Assembly (NCBI GenBank): GCA_002491115.1
Contig: DKVI01000018.1
Location: forward strand, 1-23,375
From: Lachnospiraceae bacterium UBA7182
GTDB lineage: Bacteria; Bacillota; Clostridia; Lachnospirales; Lachnospiraceae
DNA length: 23,375 nucleotides
Reading direction: 5' to 3'
A program made the translations under genes and the position numbers. The first letter of the stretch is position 1, and every line of letters starts with the position of its first letter. Shown here piece by piece: positions 1 to 7,784 of this stretch. The notes under the pieces were generated by a model, which saw nothing but the letters and a program-made list of their open reading frames with translations, did no database searches and was not told the DNA's origin.

Positions 1-16
1 GCAATTTGGGAAACTT

Positions 17-874
17 TTAATTAATCACAATGCCAAACAAAGTATCAGACAGATACTCTGACTTAAGCGCGGTGACAGCAACACTCCAGCCGTCCGTACC
101 GCCCACAGGCGCATAAGCGGTAAACCGTGCTCCGTCGGAATCATGGAAACTTCCGAAACCGTTCTCTCCCTGCCGCATCGCCTCATGGATGGAAGCCAGT
201 TCTTTCAAAGACGAATCGCTTTTTGCCTGCTCCTCGATATTCTGTGTCGTAATCGTCTCCAGGGTAACATCTGCGATCGTGACGCCCGACTTGTTGATCA
301 TATACGCCCGGCTGCTCGGGCCAAGTTTTATGGACGAAACAATATCGTTTAAAAAGGTCTCCGGCGGCACAAAGTAGACCACACCCGCGATCTGGGCGCC
401 CCGGCTTCCGCCGGCATAGAGCGGCGCAGCCACCATAATAGACAGTTCCCCTGTAATCTTGCTGATCAGCGGTTCTGATACATAGACCTCTCCCTGCATC
501 GCGTGTTTTACATACTCCCGGTCCGAATAATCATTCCCGTCAAAGATGCTGTAACCATCTGTGCCGATGATATTCCCCCTCTGGAAACCATGCATACTGA
601 CACGTTCATCAATAATCACGCGTTTTTCCTCAACCGACACCCCGTCGTCTGACAACTGCGGAATACATCCTGTGTCCATGGCTACGTTCTTGTAAGCGGT
701 CAGTTCCTGTTCAATGCGCTCTGCCGCCAGCACTGCTGTCTCGCTCATCATCTGGTCCACAGTGGCAAGGGTACCCCTGTAGCTCAGCGTAATGCTGGAT
801 GACCCCACCGCGATCAGCGCGATCAAAACCGTTGCCATCAGACATACTGTAATCTTTTTGCGGATACTCTTCAT
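17..874 (-). CDS. Truncated chemoreceptor-like protein: one membrane segment plus an extracellular Cache sensor domain
   Basis: The 285-residue product has a basic N-terminus, a hydrophobic segment at about residues 8-29, then an extracytoplasmic region that resembles a dCache ligand-binding domain of methyl-accepting chemotaxis proteins (motifs such as SDREYVKHAMQG, VSEPLISKITGELSI and FTAYAPVGGTDGWSVAV). The domain ends with SDTLFGIVIN and then a stop, exactly where a second membrane helix, HAMP and the cytoplasmic signalling domain would normally follow. No reading frame in the remaining 16 bases continues a helix. The start at 874 is preferred: AAGGGGAG lies 7 bases upstream. The longer in-frame ATG at 916 falls inside the predicted -10 box and would be almost leaderless. 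As encoded, the protein could sense but not signal, so it is either a pseudogene whose 3' part has been lost or lies beyond the window, or a Cache-only membrane sensor. Confidence 0.7.
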   Translation of the reverse strand: MKSIRKKITVCLMATVLIALIAVGSSSITLSYRGTLATVDQMMSETAVLAAERIEQELTAYKNVAMDTGCIPQLSDDGVSVEEKRVIIDERVSMHGFQRGNIIGTDGYSIFDGNDYSDREYVKHAMQGEVYVSEPLISKITGELSIMVAAPLYAGGSRGAQIAGVVYFVPPETFLNDIVSSIKLGPSSRAYMINKSGVTIADVTLETITTQNIEEQAKSDSSLKELASIHEAMRQGENGFGSFHDSDGARFTAYAPVGGTDGWSVAVTALKSEYLSDTLFGIVIN

Positions 875-915
875 CTCTTTTCTCCCCTTAGTCCTGGTAA
901 TTATTATATTGCTCA

Positions 916-945
916 TTATACCATACTACAGAGATATCCGTCTAT
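916..945 (-). promoter_or_regulatory. Predicted sigma-70-type promoter of the truncated chemoreceptor gene
   Basis: Read on the minus strand, TAGACG (-35) is followed after 18 bases by a perfect TATAAT (-10, positions 916-921) that is preceded by TGG, an extended -10. It lies about 40 bases upstream of the ATG at 874 and about 40 bases downstream of the penicillin-binding protein stop codon, so the chemoreceptor gene probably has its own transcript. Confidence 0.6.
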
Positions 946-985
946 TACAAAAACAGGAATTCTTTGCAACTATCGCTTTTCTTCT

Positions 986-3106
986 TTACTCGCCGCCGTA
1001 AAACCAGCTCTTTAAGACATTCGTATCCTTTTCCACCACATAGCCGCTTCCGCCCCTGCCTTTTACATCCTCTGTCATGCTGATGACCAGAATGGGCTTT
1101 TCCGTGTTTCTGTCCGGTGTAAAGACAGCGAACCATCCAAGTTCCGTGCCGGAAGTGTCCTCTTTGGACGCTTTGATCTCCGCCGTGCCGGTCTTGCCCG
1201 CCAGCAGCACGTCTTCCAGGCGGGCTTTATAGCCGGTGCCGTTGGGATCGTTTATCACTTTGGTCAGACCGTTCAGCACTCTGGCCGATACGTCCGAAGG
1301 AAACGCCTGCGAAATCCAGTATTCCGGCGTTGTCTTCTGTCCATAAATCAAATACGGCTTTATGATGCTGCCTTCATTGCAGAAAGCCGAATAAATACAG
1401 GCCATATGCAGCGGATTCACCAGCATCTGCCCCTGCCCGTATCCGCTGTCTGCCAGTTGTATCTCCGTCTCTATGGCTTCTGTATTGGAAAACTGCGACT
1501 TTGCCATGACGATGTCAAAGGGAAGTTCCTGACCGAACCCTAACTTTTCCAGTGCATCTTTCATCTCCTGCGCCCCGATCTTCAGCGCAGCCTTCGCGAA
1601 ATAAATGTTGTCGGAATAGATCAGCGCGTTTTCCAGGATCACCGGTTCGTAATCATGAAGGGTAGTCACATAATAAGCGCCCCAGGACGAATCTTTCTGC
1701 CAGCTTAATCCCTCGTTTCCGTAATCCTCTTCCGGATCAATGGCGCCCGAAGCAAGCCCGATGGCCGCAGTGACCGGTTTAAACGTGGAACCCGGACACC
1801 AGACCTGCCGGAAGCGATTGTATAAAGGCCGGTCTTCTGCCTCATTTAAGGCGTTCCACTCCTCATCTGAAAAGCCCATGATAAAGCTGTTGTTGTCATA
1901 GGACGGCGTGCTGACCAGCGCCAGTACTTCCCCTGTATAAGGGTCAATAGCCGCCGAACAGCTTTTGTCTTCTTTAAAATTCTCATACAGCATTCTCTGA
2001 AGTCCGCTGTCTATGGTCAGTTTCACATCCTGTCCGTGCTGCACCGGCGTGTTGGCCAGCTCCGTCTTCTCGTTGCCCTCCCCGTCCACAACGTAAATCC
2101 TGCATCCGTTCTTCCCTTTTAATTCCTTTTCAAATAAACCTTCCATCCCGCTTCTGCCGATCACGCTGGCCGCCGTGTACCCTTCTCCCGCGTGTTTTTC
2201 CAGATCTTCCGCCGTCACGTTCTGTACATAACCGACCAGATGGGCGGCCGCGTCTTTCAGGGGATACTCCCGTACTTCTGTATCGCTGATCATAATTCCC
2301 GGTATCTCCAGCAGTTTTTCGTGCCGCTCCGTCTCTCTTACATCCTCCTCTGTCGGTTCCAGCGGCAAAAATTCTGATTTTTCCACCTTGGGAATCGTCT
2401 TAATCGGGACAAATGAATCCTCTTTCACCCACTTGGCCGACAGTTTTTTTTCGATTACTTCCGGCTGTATTCCCAGAAGTTCGGAGAGTTTTTCCATATC
2501 CCCCTCTCTATTTTCAAACTTTCCGGGAACAATACCGACAGAAGAAGCGGTTCCTTCTCCTGCCAGTACATGATCGTTTCTGTCGTATATGATCCCTCTC
2601 TTTGCCTGGACGACAGACACCCTTACTTTATCCGGCTTTGTAAGCCCGGGAAAGATCAACGCGTTATTCCATATGAGCCGATAGCCTTCCTCGCCTTCTG
2701 AAAAAAACGCTTCATTTTCAAAACTGATCTCCCCGGCGGCCGTATCAAAAGAGGTCTGATAGTTCACTTTCATCTTATCTTTATCATAGGACAGAATTTC
2801 CACCGATATATTCTTTGCCTCTATCCCTTCGTAAATCGCGGAATTGCGCGTTATAAATTCTTCTTTACTGACACCGCCGGACGCCTCCAGATCCAGCATT
2901 TCATACATGGCTTCATACTCCTGCCCGGAAATATGGTCCATATAGATAGCCAGAAGTTCCTCCGGCTTCACTTTGGCATCCTCTTTCATCCAAAGCCAAA
3001 TGCCGTATACGATGCCTCCGGCCATCATGATTCCTATGAACGCCAGCGCGATACACAGGCTCAGAATTTTATGATTCTTTCTTCTGCTTTTCCTTCGACT
3101 TCTCAT
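986..3106 (-). CDS. Class B penicillin-binding protein, MecA_N type (D,D-transpeptidase)
   Basis: The protein cross-links cell-wall peptidoglycan outside the membrane. It has 706 residues: basic N-terminus, one anchor helix (about 15-37), an NTF2-like MecA_N domain (about 46-155), a PBP dimerisation region (about 163-330, with YVQN and VIGRSGMEGLFE motifs) and a transpeptidase domain (about 360-695). All three catalytic motifs are present: S440-T-F-K443 with the nucleophilic serine, SDN at 498-500 and KTGTAE at 638-643. The length and domain order match chromosomal PBP2a-like enzymes of Clostridia. Family membership alone does not show drug resistance. AGGAGGT lies 5 bases before the ATG. The gene reads away from the flavodoxin operon and has its own promoter at 3145-3173, so it appears to be monocistronic. 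Confidence 0.93.
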   Translation of the reverse strand: MRSRRKSRRKNHKILSLCIALAFIGIMMAGGIVYGIWLWMKEDAKVKPEELLAIYMDHISGQEYEAMYEMLDLEASGGVSKEEFITRNSAIYEGIEAKNISVEILSYDKDKMKVNYQTSFDTAAGEISFENEAFFSEGEEGYRLIWNNALIFPGLTKPDKVRVSVVQAKRGIIYDRNDHVLAGEGTASSVGIVPGKFENREGDMEKLSELLGIQPEVIEKKLSAKWVKEDSFVPIKTIPKVEKSEFLPLEPTEEDVRETERHEKLLEIPGIMISDTEVREYPLKDAAAHLVGYVQNVTAEDLEKHAGEGYTAASVIGRSGMEGLFEKELKGKNGCRIYVVDGEGNEKTELANTPVQHGQDVKLTIDSGLQRMLYENFKEDKSCSAAIDPYTGEVLALVSTPSYDNNSFIMGFSDEEWNALNEAEDRPLYNRFRQVWCPGSTFKPVTAAIGLASGAIDPEEDYGNEGLSWQKDSSWGAYYVTTLHDYEPVILENALIYSDNIYFAKAALKIGAQEMKDALEKLGFGQELPFDIVMAKSQFSNTEAIETEIQLADSGYGQGQMLVNPLHMACIYSAFCNEGSIIKPYLIYGQKTTPEYWISQAFPSDVSARVLNGLTKVINDPNGTGYKARLEDVLLAGKTGTAEIKASKEDTSGTELGWFAVFTPDRNTEKPILVISMTEDVKGRGGSGYVVEKDTNVLKSWFYGGE

Positions 3107-3144
3107 CTTTTACCTCCTGCCAGGCATAATCCTTTTATTACATA

Positions 3145-3173
3145 ATATTACACTTGTAGGAATTAAATGTCAA
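3145..3173 (-). promoter_or_regulatory. Predicted promoter of the penicillin-binding protein gene
   Basis: On the minus strand a perfect TTGACA (3168-3173) is followed after 17 bases by TAATAT (3145-3150). It lies about 40 bases upstream of the start codon, in the gap after the flavodoxin gene. Confidence 0.6.
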
Positions 3174-3203
3174 GAAGTTTCAGGTTCTGTCAGTTCTACC
3201 GCC

Positions 3204-3629
3204 TCAGGAGGCCAGGGCGCCGCCAAGGGAGCGGCAGTTTTGCGTCCCTTCTTCGTCCGGCGCTTCATTGCAGGTCACGCTGTCGCATACCAGATCCGCG
3301 CCTGCCGCTTTGCAGGTCTTCTCCCAGTTCTCCATCCACTCTCCGTCTCCCCAGCCGTAAGAGCCGAATAGAGCAATTTTCTTTCCTTTCAGCTTATCTT
3401 CGCAGGAAGAAAACACCGGTTCAAACTCGTCTTCTTCCAACTGCTCGTTACCCATAGAAGGGCAGCCGAAGGCGACCGCGTCAAAATCGTCCATCATGGA
3501 AGCGTTAAAGCCTCCGCACTCTATGACGGATACCTCCGCGCCTTTCGCTTTCGCGCCCTCTGCCACAGCGGCAGCCATCGCCTCCGTATTTCCTGTTCCG
3601 CTCCAGTAAACTACTGCAATCTTAGCCAT
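3204..3629 (-). CDS. Short-chain flavodoxin
   Basis: This is a cytoplasmic FMN electron carrier of 141 residues, the usual size of short-chain flavodoxins. The phosphate-binding loop is at 10-15 (SGTGNT) after a hydrophobic strand, the first FMN-ring loop is around CPSMGNE (56-62), and the second is SYGWGDGEWM (90-99). It starts 29 bases after the stop of the DUF3793 gene, with AAAGGAAG upstream of the ATG, so the two form an operon. Flavodoxins commonly replace ferredoxin when iron is scarce, which fits the operator upstream of the operon. The partner enzyme is not known. Confidence 0.92.
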   Translation of the reverse strand: MAKIAVVYWSGTGNTEAMAAAVAEGAKAKGAEVSVIECGGFNASMMDDFDAVAFGCPSMGNEQLEEDEFEPVFSSCEDKLKGKKIALFGSYGWGDGEWMENWEKTCKAAGADLVCDSVTCNEAPDEEGTQNCRSLGGALAS

Positions 3630-3658
3630 AAATCTTTGTCTTCCTTTCTTTAAACTAT

Positions 3659-4213
3659 TTATGAACAGCTCACAACGAGCCGGTCAAACGAATGATATTT
3701 TTGATATGCTTCACAATACGCCTGGGTACACCGTCTGAATCGTGCGAACTTACACCTGGCGGCTTCCACATTCCCGTACACCTTCCAGGTGCCCATGTAT
3801 TTTGCCCCGGCCGCACCGTTTTTCATAAAAGCATCCACATCCTCGGGCGGATATCCGAGAAACAGCCCGATTTCATGAGGAAAAGCATCTTCCTGGTTCA
3901 GACAGCGGATCAGATGGATGACGCATCTGTCAGCCTGGCTGACAGGATAATCTCTGGCAGACAGAATCTTCTGTGCCGTACTGTCAGACAAATCCTCTTT
4001 CAGTCTTGCCGGACGATACATATAGATCAGCGCCCGACCTTTTTTATATTTTACCGGAATCAGCCGAAGCCCCCGGGGTACAAACTGCCGGTTCAACCGA
4101 CGGATGCCCGCCATCAACAGATTCGGGTCTTCCGCCTGGCAGCTAAATAAGTTACCCGTCTTTAACCCCGCCATCGTTGGCGAACAGTGCTTTACAATTA
4201 AATCTTCTATCAT
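3659..4213 (-). CDS. DUF3793 family protein
   Basis: This 184-residue protein has no signal peptide or membrane helix. I assign it to DUF3793 from the family-type motifs FPHEIGLFLGYPPEDV (111-126) and GTWKVYGN (141-148), and from the Cys/Ser-rich N-terminus around KHCSPTMAGLKTGNLFSC. The biochemical function of the family is unknown to me. It is first in a two-gene operon with the flavodoxin, an arrangement I recall from other gut Clostridia that hints at a redox or iron/heme-related role; that link is inference. A purine-rich AAAGGAAAAG precedes the ATG. Confidence 0.8.
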   Translation of the reverse strand: MIEDLIVKHCSPTMAGLKTGNLFSCQAEDPNLLMAGIRRLNRQFVPRGLRLIPVKYKKGRALIYMYRPARLKEDLSDSTAQKILSARDYPVSQADRCVIHLIRCLNQEDAFPHEIGLFLGYPPEDVDAFMKNGAAGAKYMGTWKVYGNVEAARCKFARFRRCTQAYCEAYQKYHSFDRLVVSCS

Positions 4214-4240
4214 TTTGCGCTTTTCCTTTCTTGTTTTTAA

Positions 4241-4259
4241 GTTAGTTATATCTAACTAT
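4241..4259. promoter_or_regulatory. Palindromic operator downstream of the DUF3793 promoter
   Basis: TAGTTA (4244-4249) and TAACTA (4254-4259) form a perfect inverted repeat around TATC. An overlapping repeat AGTTAG/CTAACT occupies 4241-4258. The octamer GTTATATC occurs here (4246-4253) and again 19 bases away (4265-4272), over the -10 box. Position across the predicted start site suggests a repressor site. The shape recalls DtxR-family metal-repressor boxes, but the assignment to a family is inference. Confidence 0.5.
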
Positions 4260-4264
4260 ATTGG

Positions 4265-4294
4265 TTATATCACGAAGCGTGCCTGTCTGTCAAC
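4265..4294 (-). promoter_or_regulatory. Predicted promoter of the DUF3793-flavodoxin operon
   Basis: On the minus strand a perfect TTGACA (4289-4294) is followed after 18 bases by TATAAC (4265-4270), a 5/6 match to the -10 consensus. The start codon is about 55 bases downstream, and the predicted transcription start falls in the adjacent palindrome. Confidence 0.6.
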
Positions 4295-4387
4295 AGGATA
4301 GGGAGGCGTGTGACGATAAAATTTCTCAAAACCCGGATTCTTTGGAAAATGCCTTTCGGGCATGGGTAATGCATAAAGAACAAGTAT

Positions 4388-4416
4388 TTGATATACGGAA
4401 GTTTCTAATTTATGAT
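4388..4416 (+). promoter_or_regulatory. Predicted promoter of the secreted flavodoxin-domain protein gene
   Basis: TTGATA (4388-4393) and TATGAT (4411-4416) are separated by 17 bases; each box matches consensus at 5 of 6 positions. The 5' untranslated region would be about 100 bases and contains a weak inverted repeat GCAGTC/GACTGC (4463-4468, 4482-4487). The rest of the 308-base divergent gap (4214-4521) holds no convincing gene. Confidence 0.55.
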
Positions 4417-4521
4417 ATAAATACAGGCAGGAGAAGCCATAGCGATCATTCTGCAAAAAACGGCAGTCTCTGAATGCATTTGACTGCATGATTGAAAAAA
4501 TCAGAAAGGAGTCATAAAATA

Positions 4522-7359
4522 ATGAGCAAAAAATCAAGAAAAATAAAACGGATAGCGGCGCTGCTGCTGACAGCGGTGTTCCTAACAGCAAGCATACATC
4601 TGGACACAACAGCAGCAGAAAACACAGTACCCGGAAATATAAAAGAGAATCCGGCAGTAACGGAAATTCAGGAGGGAGCACCATCTGCAACAGCAGAAAA
4701 TGAAACGCCGGGGGAATCACTGACAGAGACAACAGAGAATAAAATACCAAAAGAGCCACTGACAGGGACAACAGATAATGAAACACCGGAAGATTCATTG
4801 TCAGAAACGGCAGATGACAAAACCCCAGAAGAAGCACCGGCAGAGACAACGGATGATAAAGTCTCGGATCAACCGCAGGCAGAGACAATAGATGACGAAA
4901 CGCCGGATCAATCACAGACAGAGACAACAAATGACAAAATGACAGATCAACTGCAGACAGAGACGGCAGACGATAAAATCCCGGAAGAAACACTGACAGA
5001 GGCAACAGATGATAAAATGTCAGAAGAAGCACTGACAGAAATAACAGATGAAATGCCTGAGAATCTTCTTGAAAATACTGTAAACGATGAAAGAAAATTT
5101 GCGCTTCGGGACGGTGACACCGATATTACAAGCGGGAAATTCGGAGCGGTTCTTGCGCGCATGACATTGCCGGAAGAACCGGACAGCAATAACAACGAAG
5201 CGTACATAAAAACCCTGAACCCGATCATTATCGGCGCCGACGGCAATGCAAATGCGTATTTCAAAAACCTGCGTATAGTTGCTGAAGACAAAGAAGAAAA
5301 TGCAGCCGCACAATATCGGCTTATAGGAGATGTAAAAGCAGAAGCGCCGACGGTAACCTATACCATTATCATGACAGCAGGCGGAAAAAGCGACACGGCA
5401 ACCTTTGCTGTTGCAGAAAAGGGAATCGAAAGTCTGAAAATCAAAGGAATCCCGTCGGTAATATCCAGCGCAAAGAAAATAAGTATCCGTCCGGCACTGG
5501 AAATCAATGAAGACCCGACCGGAAAAGAACAGGCAACAACGCCAAAAAACAAAAAAATGACATGGGAGATTATAAGCGTAGAAAGTATGGCAGCTCCTTC
5601 CAGCCTGAAAATCAACAGGCAAAACGGAGCAATTACAGTCAGTGCCGCTGATCACGGAGCATTTCGTATAAAAGCGACAACAGCGGACAGCAGATATACG
5701 GACGCTGAGGGAAATCCCATAAGCGTAACTTCGGAAATCGTGGAAGTTGTGTCTGAAAGCGACCAAAGACTGGAAAGCCTTACAGACTGCACAATTGTGC
5801 TGGTGGACAATCCGGACCCTGCAAAAGCGCAGCTGCTTCATCAGAATGGTAAATCGGCTGATATGAGCAGCCTGGACGGAACAAAAGCATACATAAAAAT
5901 ACAGAAGGCAGACGGAAGTTTCGTCAGCCCGGAGAATTATGTGATCAAAGCAAATAACAAAGCATTTCGGATCGGAGCAGACGCAAGCGCGGCATACGTT
6001 CTCACAAAGCCGATTGCACCGGGAAAAATGCTGGCTGTAACGCTGACCGCAACTTTGATGAACGGGAAGAAAGAACAGCCTCTGAAAGGCCGAATCACAA
6101 TCCAAAGCGCCGAACCGGGAGAACAGGATTTAAGCCTTGCATTGGATGTATCGGGAACAGGCAGGTCAGAATTAAAAAATGACGGAAAAACACTGGAATT
6201 CAGCGGAAGCGCATCTACGCTTATAAAAATTAAACTTATGAAAAACGGGAGTCCTGCCAAAAGTCCGGCAAGCTACCGCCTGGCATTCAAAAATCTGAAA
6301 AAAATGTCCGAGGTAATATCCAAAGACGGCATCCTTGTATACGCAACCCTTCGCAAAGCATCGGGAACGGTTGTCCTGACAGACTGCAGCACGGGAAAAG
6401 TAACGGCGTACGAAGTCCGAAATATAGAAAAAGCCGCAGTCACGGGAAAAAGTCCGGCAATCCGACAGAGAACCACTCCTGCCTCCAGCACAGGACCGGA
6501 TTACATAATTACAGCCAAGGGAAATGCAGTGACGGATTTTACACATGTGCGTGTAGAACTGCTGCCTTCAGATTACATCAAAAGCTGCAAAACCAGAAAT
6601 GCGCAGGGAAAATACCGTGCTTTTGCAGGCGCGCTGGGTTTTAACCCATACGGAAGCGATCAGGCATTCAGAATATACGAAGTCAGGTCGGAAGATCATA
6701 CTTTCCGCATACCGTTTGTGAAAGCGGAACAGCCTGCAAAGGGTTCCTATAAGCTGCAAATGACCGTAGGAAAGATGGATGGCAGCCAATTTATGGCAAC
6801 GGCAGCACCGGTCGCTGTCGCCACAAAAGTAAGCGGCCGCCGTGCGAAGCCGGAAACAGATACAGAGGACGTCAAAGTACTCGTAGCTTATTTCTCGGCA
6901 ACAAATACCACAGAAGGCATAGCAAAAAAACTCGCCGATGGAATAGACGCGGAGCTTTATGAAATTGTCCCGGCTGTCCCTTACACAGGGGCAGACCTTA
7001 ATTATAATAATCCGGACAGCCGCGCCAACCGGGAAATGAATGATCCGAATGCCCGGCCGGCAATCTCGGGTTCGGTGGAAAATATGGAACAGTACGACAT
7101 CCTATTTATCGGCTATCCGATCTGGTGGGGACAGGCTCCGAAGATCCTGTATACTTTTATGGAAAGCTATGATTTTTCCGGAAAGACGATTATACCCTTC
7201 TGCACCTCCGGAAGCAGCGGCATCGGCTCCAGCGCGACAAATCTGGAACCTCTTACAAACGACGCAACCTGGCTTCCCGGCAGGCGTTTTAGCGGCAGCG
7301 TATCACAAAATACGATTATGGAGTGGGTGCTTGGTCTTGGGCTGAATCTTGAAGAATAA
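4522..7359 (+). CDS. Secreted multidomain protein with tandem repeats, Ig-like region and C-terminal flavodoxin domain
   Basis: The 945-residue product has a signal peptide (basic MSKKSRKIKR, then a hydrophobic stretch, probable cleavage near residues 30-35). It has no lipobox cysteine, LPXTG motif or C-terminal anchor, so it is probably released or loosely wall-bound. Residues 58-174 are nine 13-residue acidic, Thr/Glu-rich repeats, likely a flexible stalk. Residues about 200-770 look like beta-rich bacterial Ig-like modules by composition and strand pattern; I cannot name the exact family. Residues about 784-945 are a flavodoxin domain (flavodoxin_4-like): strand VKVLVAYFSATNTTEG with the phosphate-loop SATNTT, then YDILFIGYPIWWGQAPKILY and CTSGSSGIGSS. 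An FMN domain on an exported protein suggests extracellular redox chemistry, which is inference. Start 4522 has AAAGGAG 10 bases upstream; a TTG at 4492 is possible but has no good site. Codon use is A-rich, especially in the repeats. Confidence 0.85.
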   Translation: MSKKSRKIKRIAALLLTAVFLTASIHLDTTAAENTVPGNIKENPAVTEIQEGAPSATAENETPGESLTETTENKIPKEPLTGTTDNETPEDSLSETADDKTPEEAPAETTDDKVSDQPQAETIDDETPDQSQTETTNDKMTDQLQTETADDKIPEETLTEATDDKMSEEALTEITDEMPENLLENTVNDERKFALRDGDTDITSGKFGAVLARMTLPEEPDSNNNEAYIKTLNPIIIGADGNANAYFKNLRIVAEDKEENAAAQYRLIGDVKAEAPTVTYTIIMTAGGKSDTATFAVAEKGIESLKIKGIPSVISSAKKISIRPALEINEDPTGKEQATTPKNKKMTWEIISVESMAAPSSLKINRQNGAITVSAADHGAFRIKATTADSRYTDAEGNPISVTSEIVEVVSESDQRLESLTDCTIVLVDNPDPAKAQLLHQNGKSADMSSLDGTKAYIKIQKADGSFVSPENYVIKANNKAFRIGADASAAYVLTKPIAPGKMLAVTLTATLMNGKKEQPLKGRITIQSAEPGEQDLSLALDVSGTGRSELKNDGKTLEFSGSASTLIKIKLMKNGSPAKSPASYRLAFKNLKKMSEVISKDGILVYATLRKASGTVVLTDCSTGKVTAYEVRNIEKAAVTGKSPAIRQRTTPASSTGPDYIITAKGNAVTDFTHVRVELLPSDYIKSCKTRNAQGKYRAFAGALGFNPYGSDQAFRIYEVRSEDHTFRIPFVKAEQPAKGSYKLQMTVGKMDGSQFMATAAPVAVATKVSGRRAKPETDTEDVKVLVAYFSATNTTEGIAKKLADGIDAELYEIVPAVPYTGADLNYNNPDSRANREMNDPNARPAISGSVENMEQYDILFIGYPIWWGQAPKILYTFMESYDFSGKTIIPFCTSGSSGIGSSATNLEPLTNDATWLPGRRFSGSVSQNTIMEWVLGLGLNLEE
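4693..5043 (+). repeat. Nine tandem 39-bp repeats in the secreted flavodoxin-domain gene
   Basis: Nine contiguous in-frame 39-base units encode 13-residue repeats of the pattern [AT]-[DE]-[DN]-[KE]-x-P-[EDK]-[EDQ]-x-x-[TA]-[EG]-[TAI], for example TDNETPEDSLSET and ADDKTPEEAPAET. Units are diverged, not identical. The strong composition bias opens a long spurious frame on the minus strand. Confidence 0.85.
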
Positions 7360-7399
7360 TTATAATGAAAATTTGATAATAAATTTTCAAACCTCATTG

Positions 7400-7428
7400 T
7401 TGATTTTTTTCTGGTTCCTATATATAAT
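7400..7428 (+). promoter_or_regulatory. Predicted promoter of the toxin-antitoxin operon
   Basis: TTGATT (7400-7405) and a perfect TATAAT (7423-7428) are 17 bases apart, about 30 bases before the antitoxin start. An AT-rich hairpin GAAAATTT/AAATTTTC (7367-7374, 7381-7388) lies just after the preceding gene. It lacks a T-run, so it is at best a weak terminator. Confidence 0.6.
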
Positions 7429-7460
7429 AAAAACAAAGTAAGGCAGCGGAGGTGTTCATC

Positions 7461-7784
7461 ATGGCAATTACTACAGATCTTTTACAAAGCCTTGTCCCTA
7501 TTTCACAATTCAATAAAGGTCAGGCGGCAAAGATATTTGACAGACTTCATTCTGAAAAAGAATTAATTGTTTTAAAGAACAATCAACCTTCAGCAATTAT
7601 TTTGTCACCGGAAGAATATACAAGACTAACAGAAATTGAGGAAGATTATCTCCTACTGTTAGAGGCAACTAAACGAATGGCAGATAATGGAAACAATAAA
7701 ACAATTTCATTTGATTCAGTAATGAGTAATCTGGGAATCAGTGAAGATGAACTTTTGGATACGGGGGATATAGATATTGAATGA
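7461..7784 (+). CDS. Type II antitoxin, Phd/YefM family
   Basis: The 107-residue protein has the Phd/YefM pattern: an N-terminal DNA-binding and dimerisation region (ISQFNKGQAAKIFDRL, then LIVLKNNQPSAIILSPEEYTRL), then a helical, acidic C-terminal tail expected to wrap the toxin. The GGAGG 8 bases upstream supports ATG 7461 over the in-frame GTG at 7452. Its last bases overlap the toxin start (ATGA), so the two are translationally coupled. By analogy with the family it would repress its own promoter. The pair is more AT-rich than its neighbours, consistent with transfer. Confidence 0.88.
   Translation: MAITTDLLQSLVPISQFNKGQAAKIFDRLHSEKELIVLKNNQPSAIILSPEEYTRLTEIEEDYLLLLEATKRMADNGNNKTISFDSVMSNLGISEDELLDTGDIDIE

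Noticed and set aside
986..3106. An acquired mecA resistance cassette
   Set aside because: The gene is MecA_N-type but has no recombinase or mobile flanks, and its base composition matches its neighbours. Such proteins are common chromosomal PBPs in Clostridia.
4265..5032. Long minus-strand frame of 255 codons, Leu/Pro/Ser-rich
   Set aside because: It is antisense to the 39-bp tandem repeats and the signal peptide of the secreted protein. The repeat period keeps the frame open, and its product is low-complexity with no recognisable domain.
4693..5043. Tandem repeats as a possible CRISPR array
   Set aside because: The repeats are contiguous with no unique spacers, are diverged, and stay in one reading frame of a secreted protein.
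5020..6105. Minus-strand frame of 361 codons opposite the secreted protein
   Set aside because: The product is Cys/Phe/Arg-rich with no family resemblance, while the plus-strand frame has a signal peptide, a ribosome site and a flavodoxin domain.
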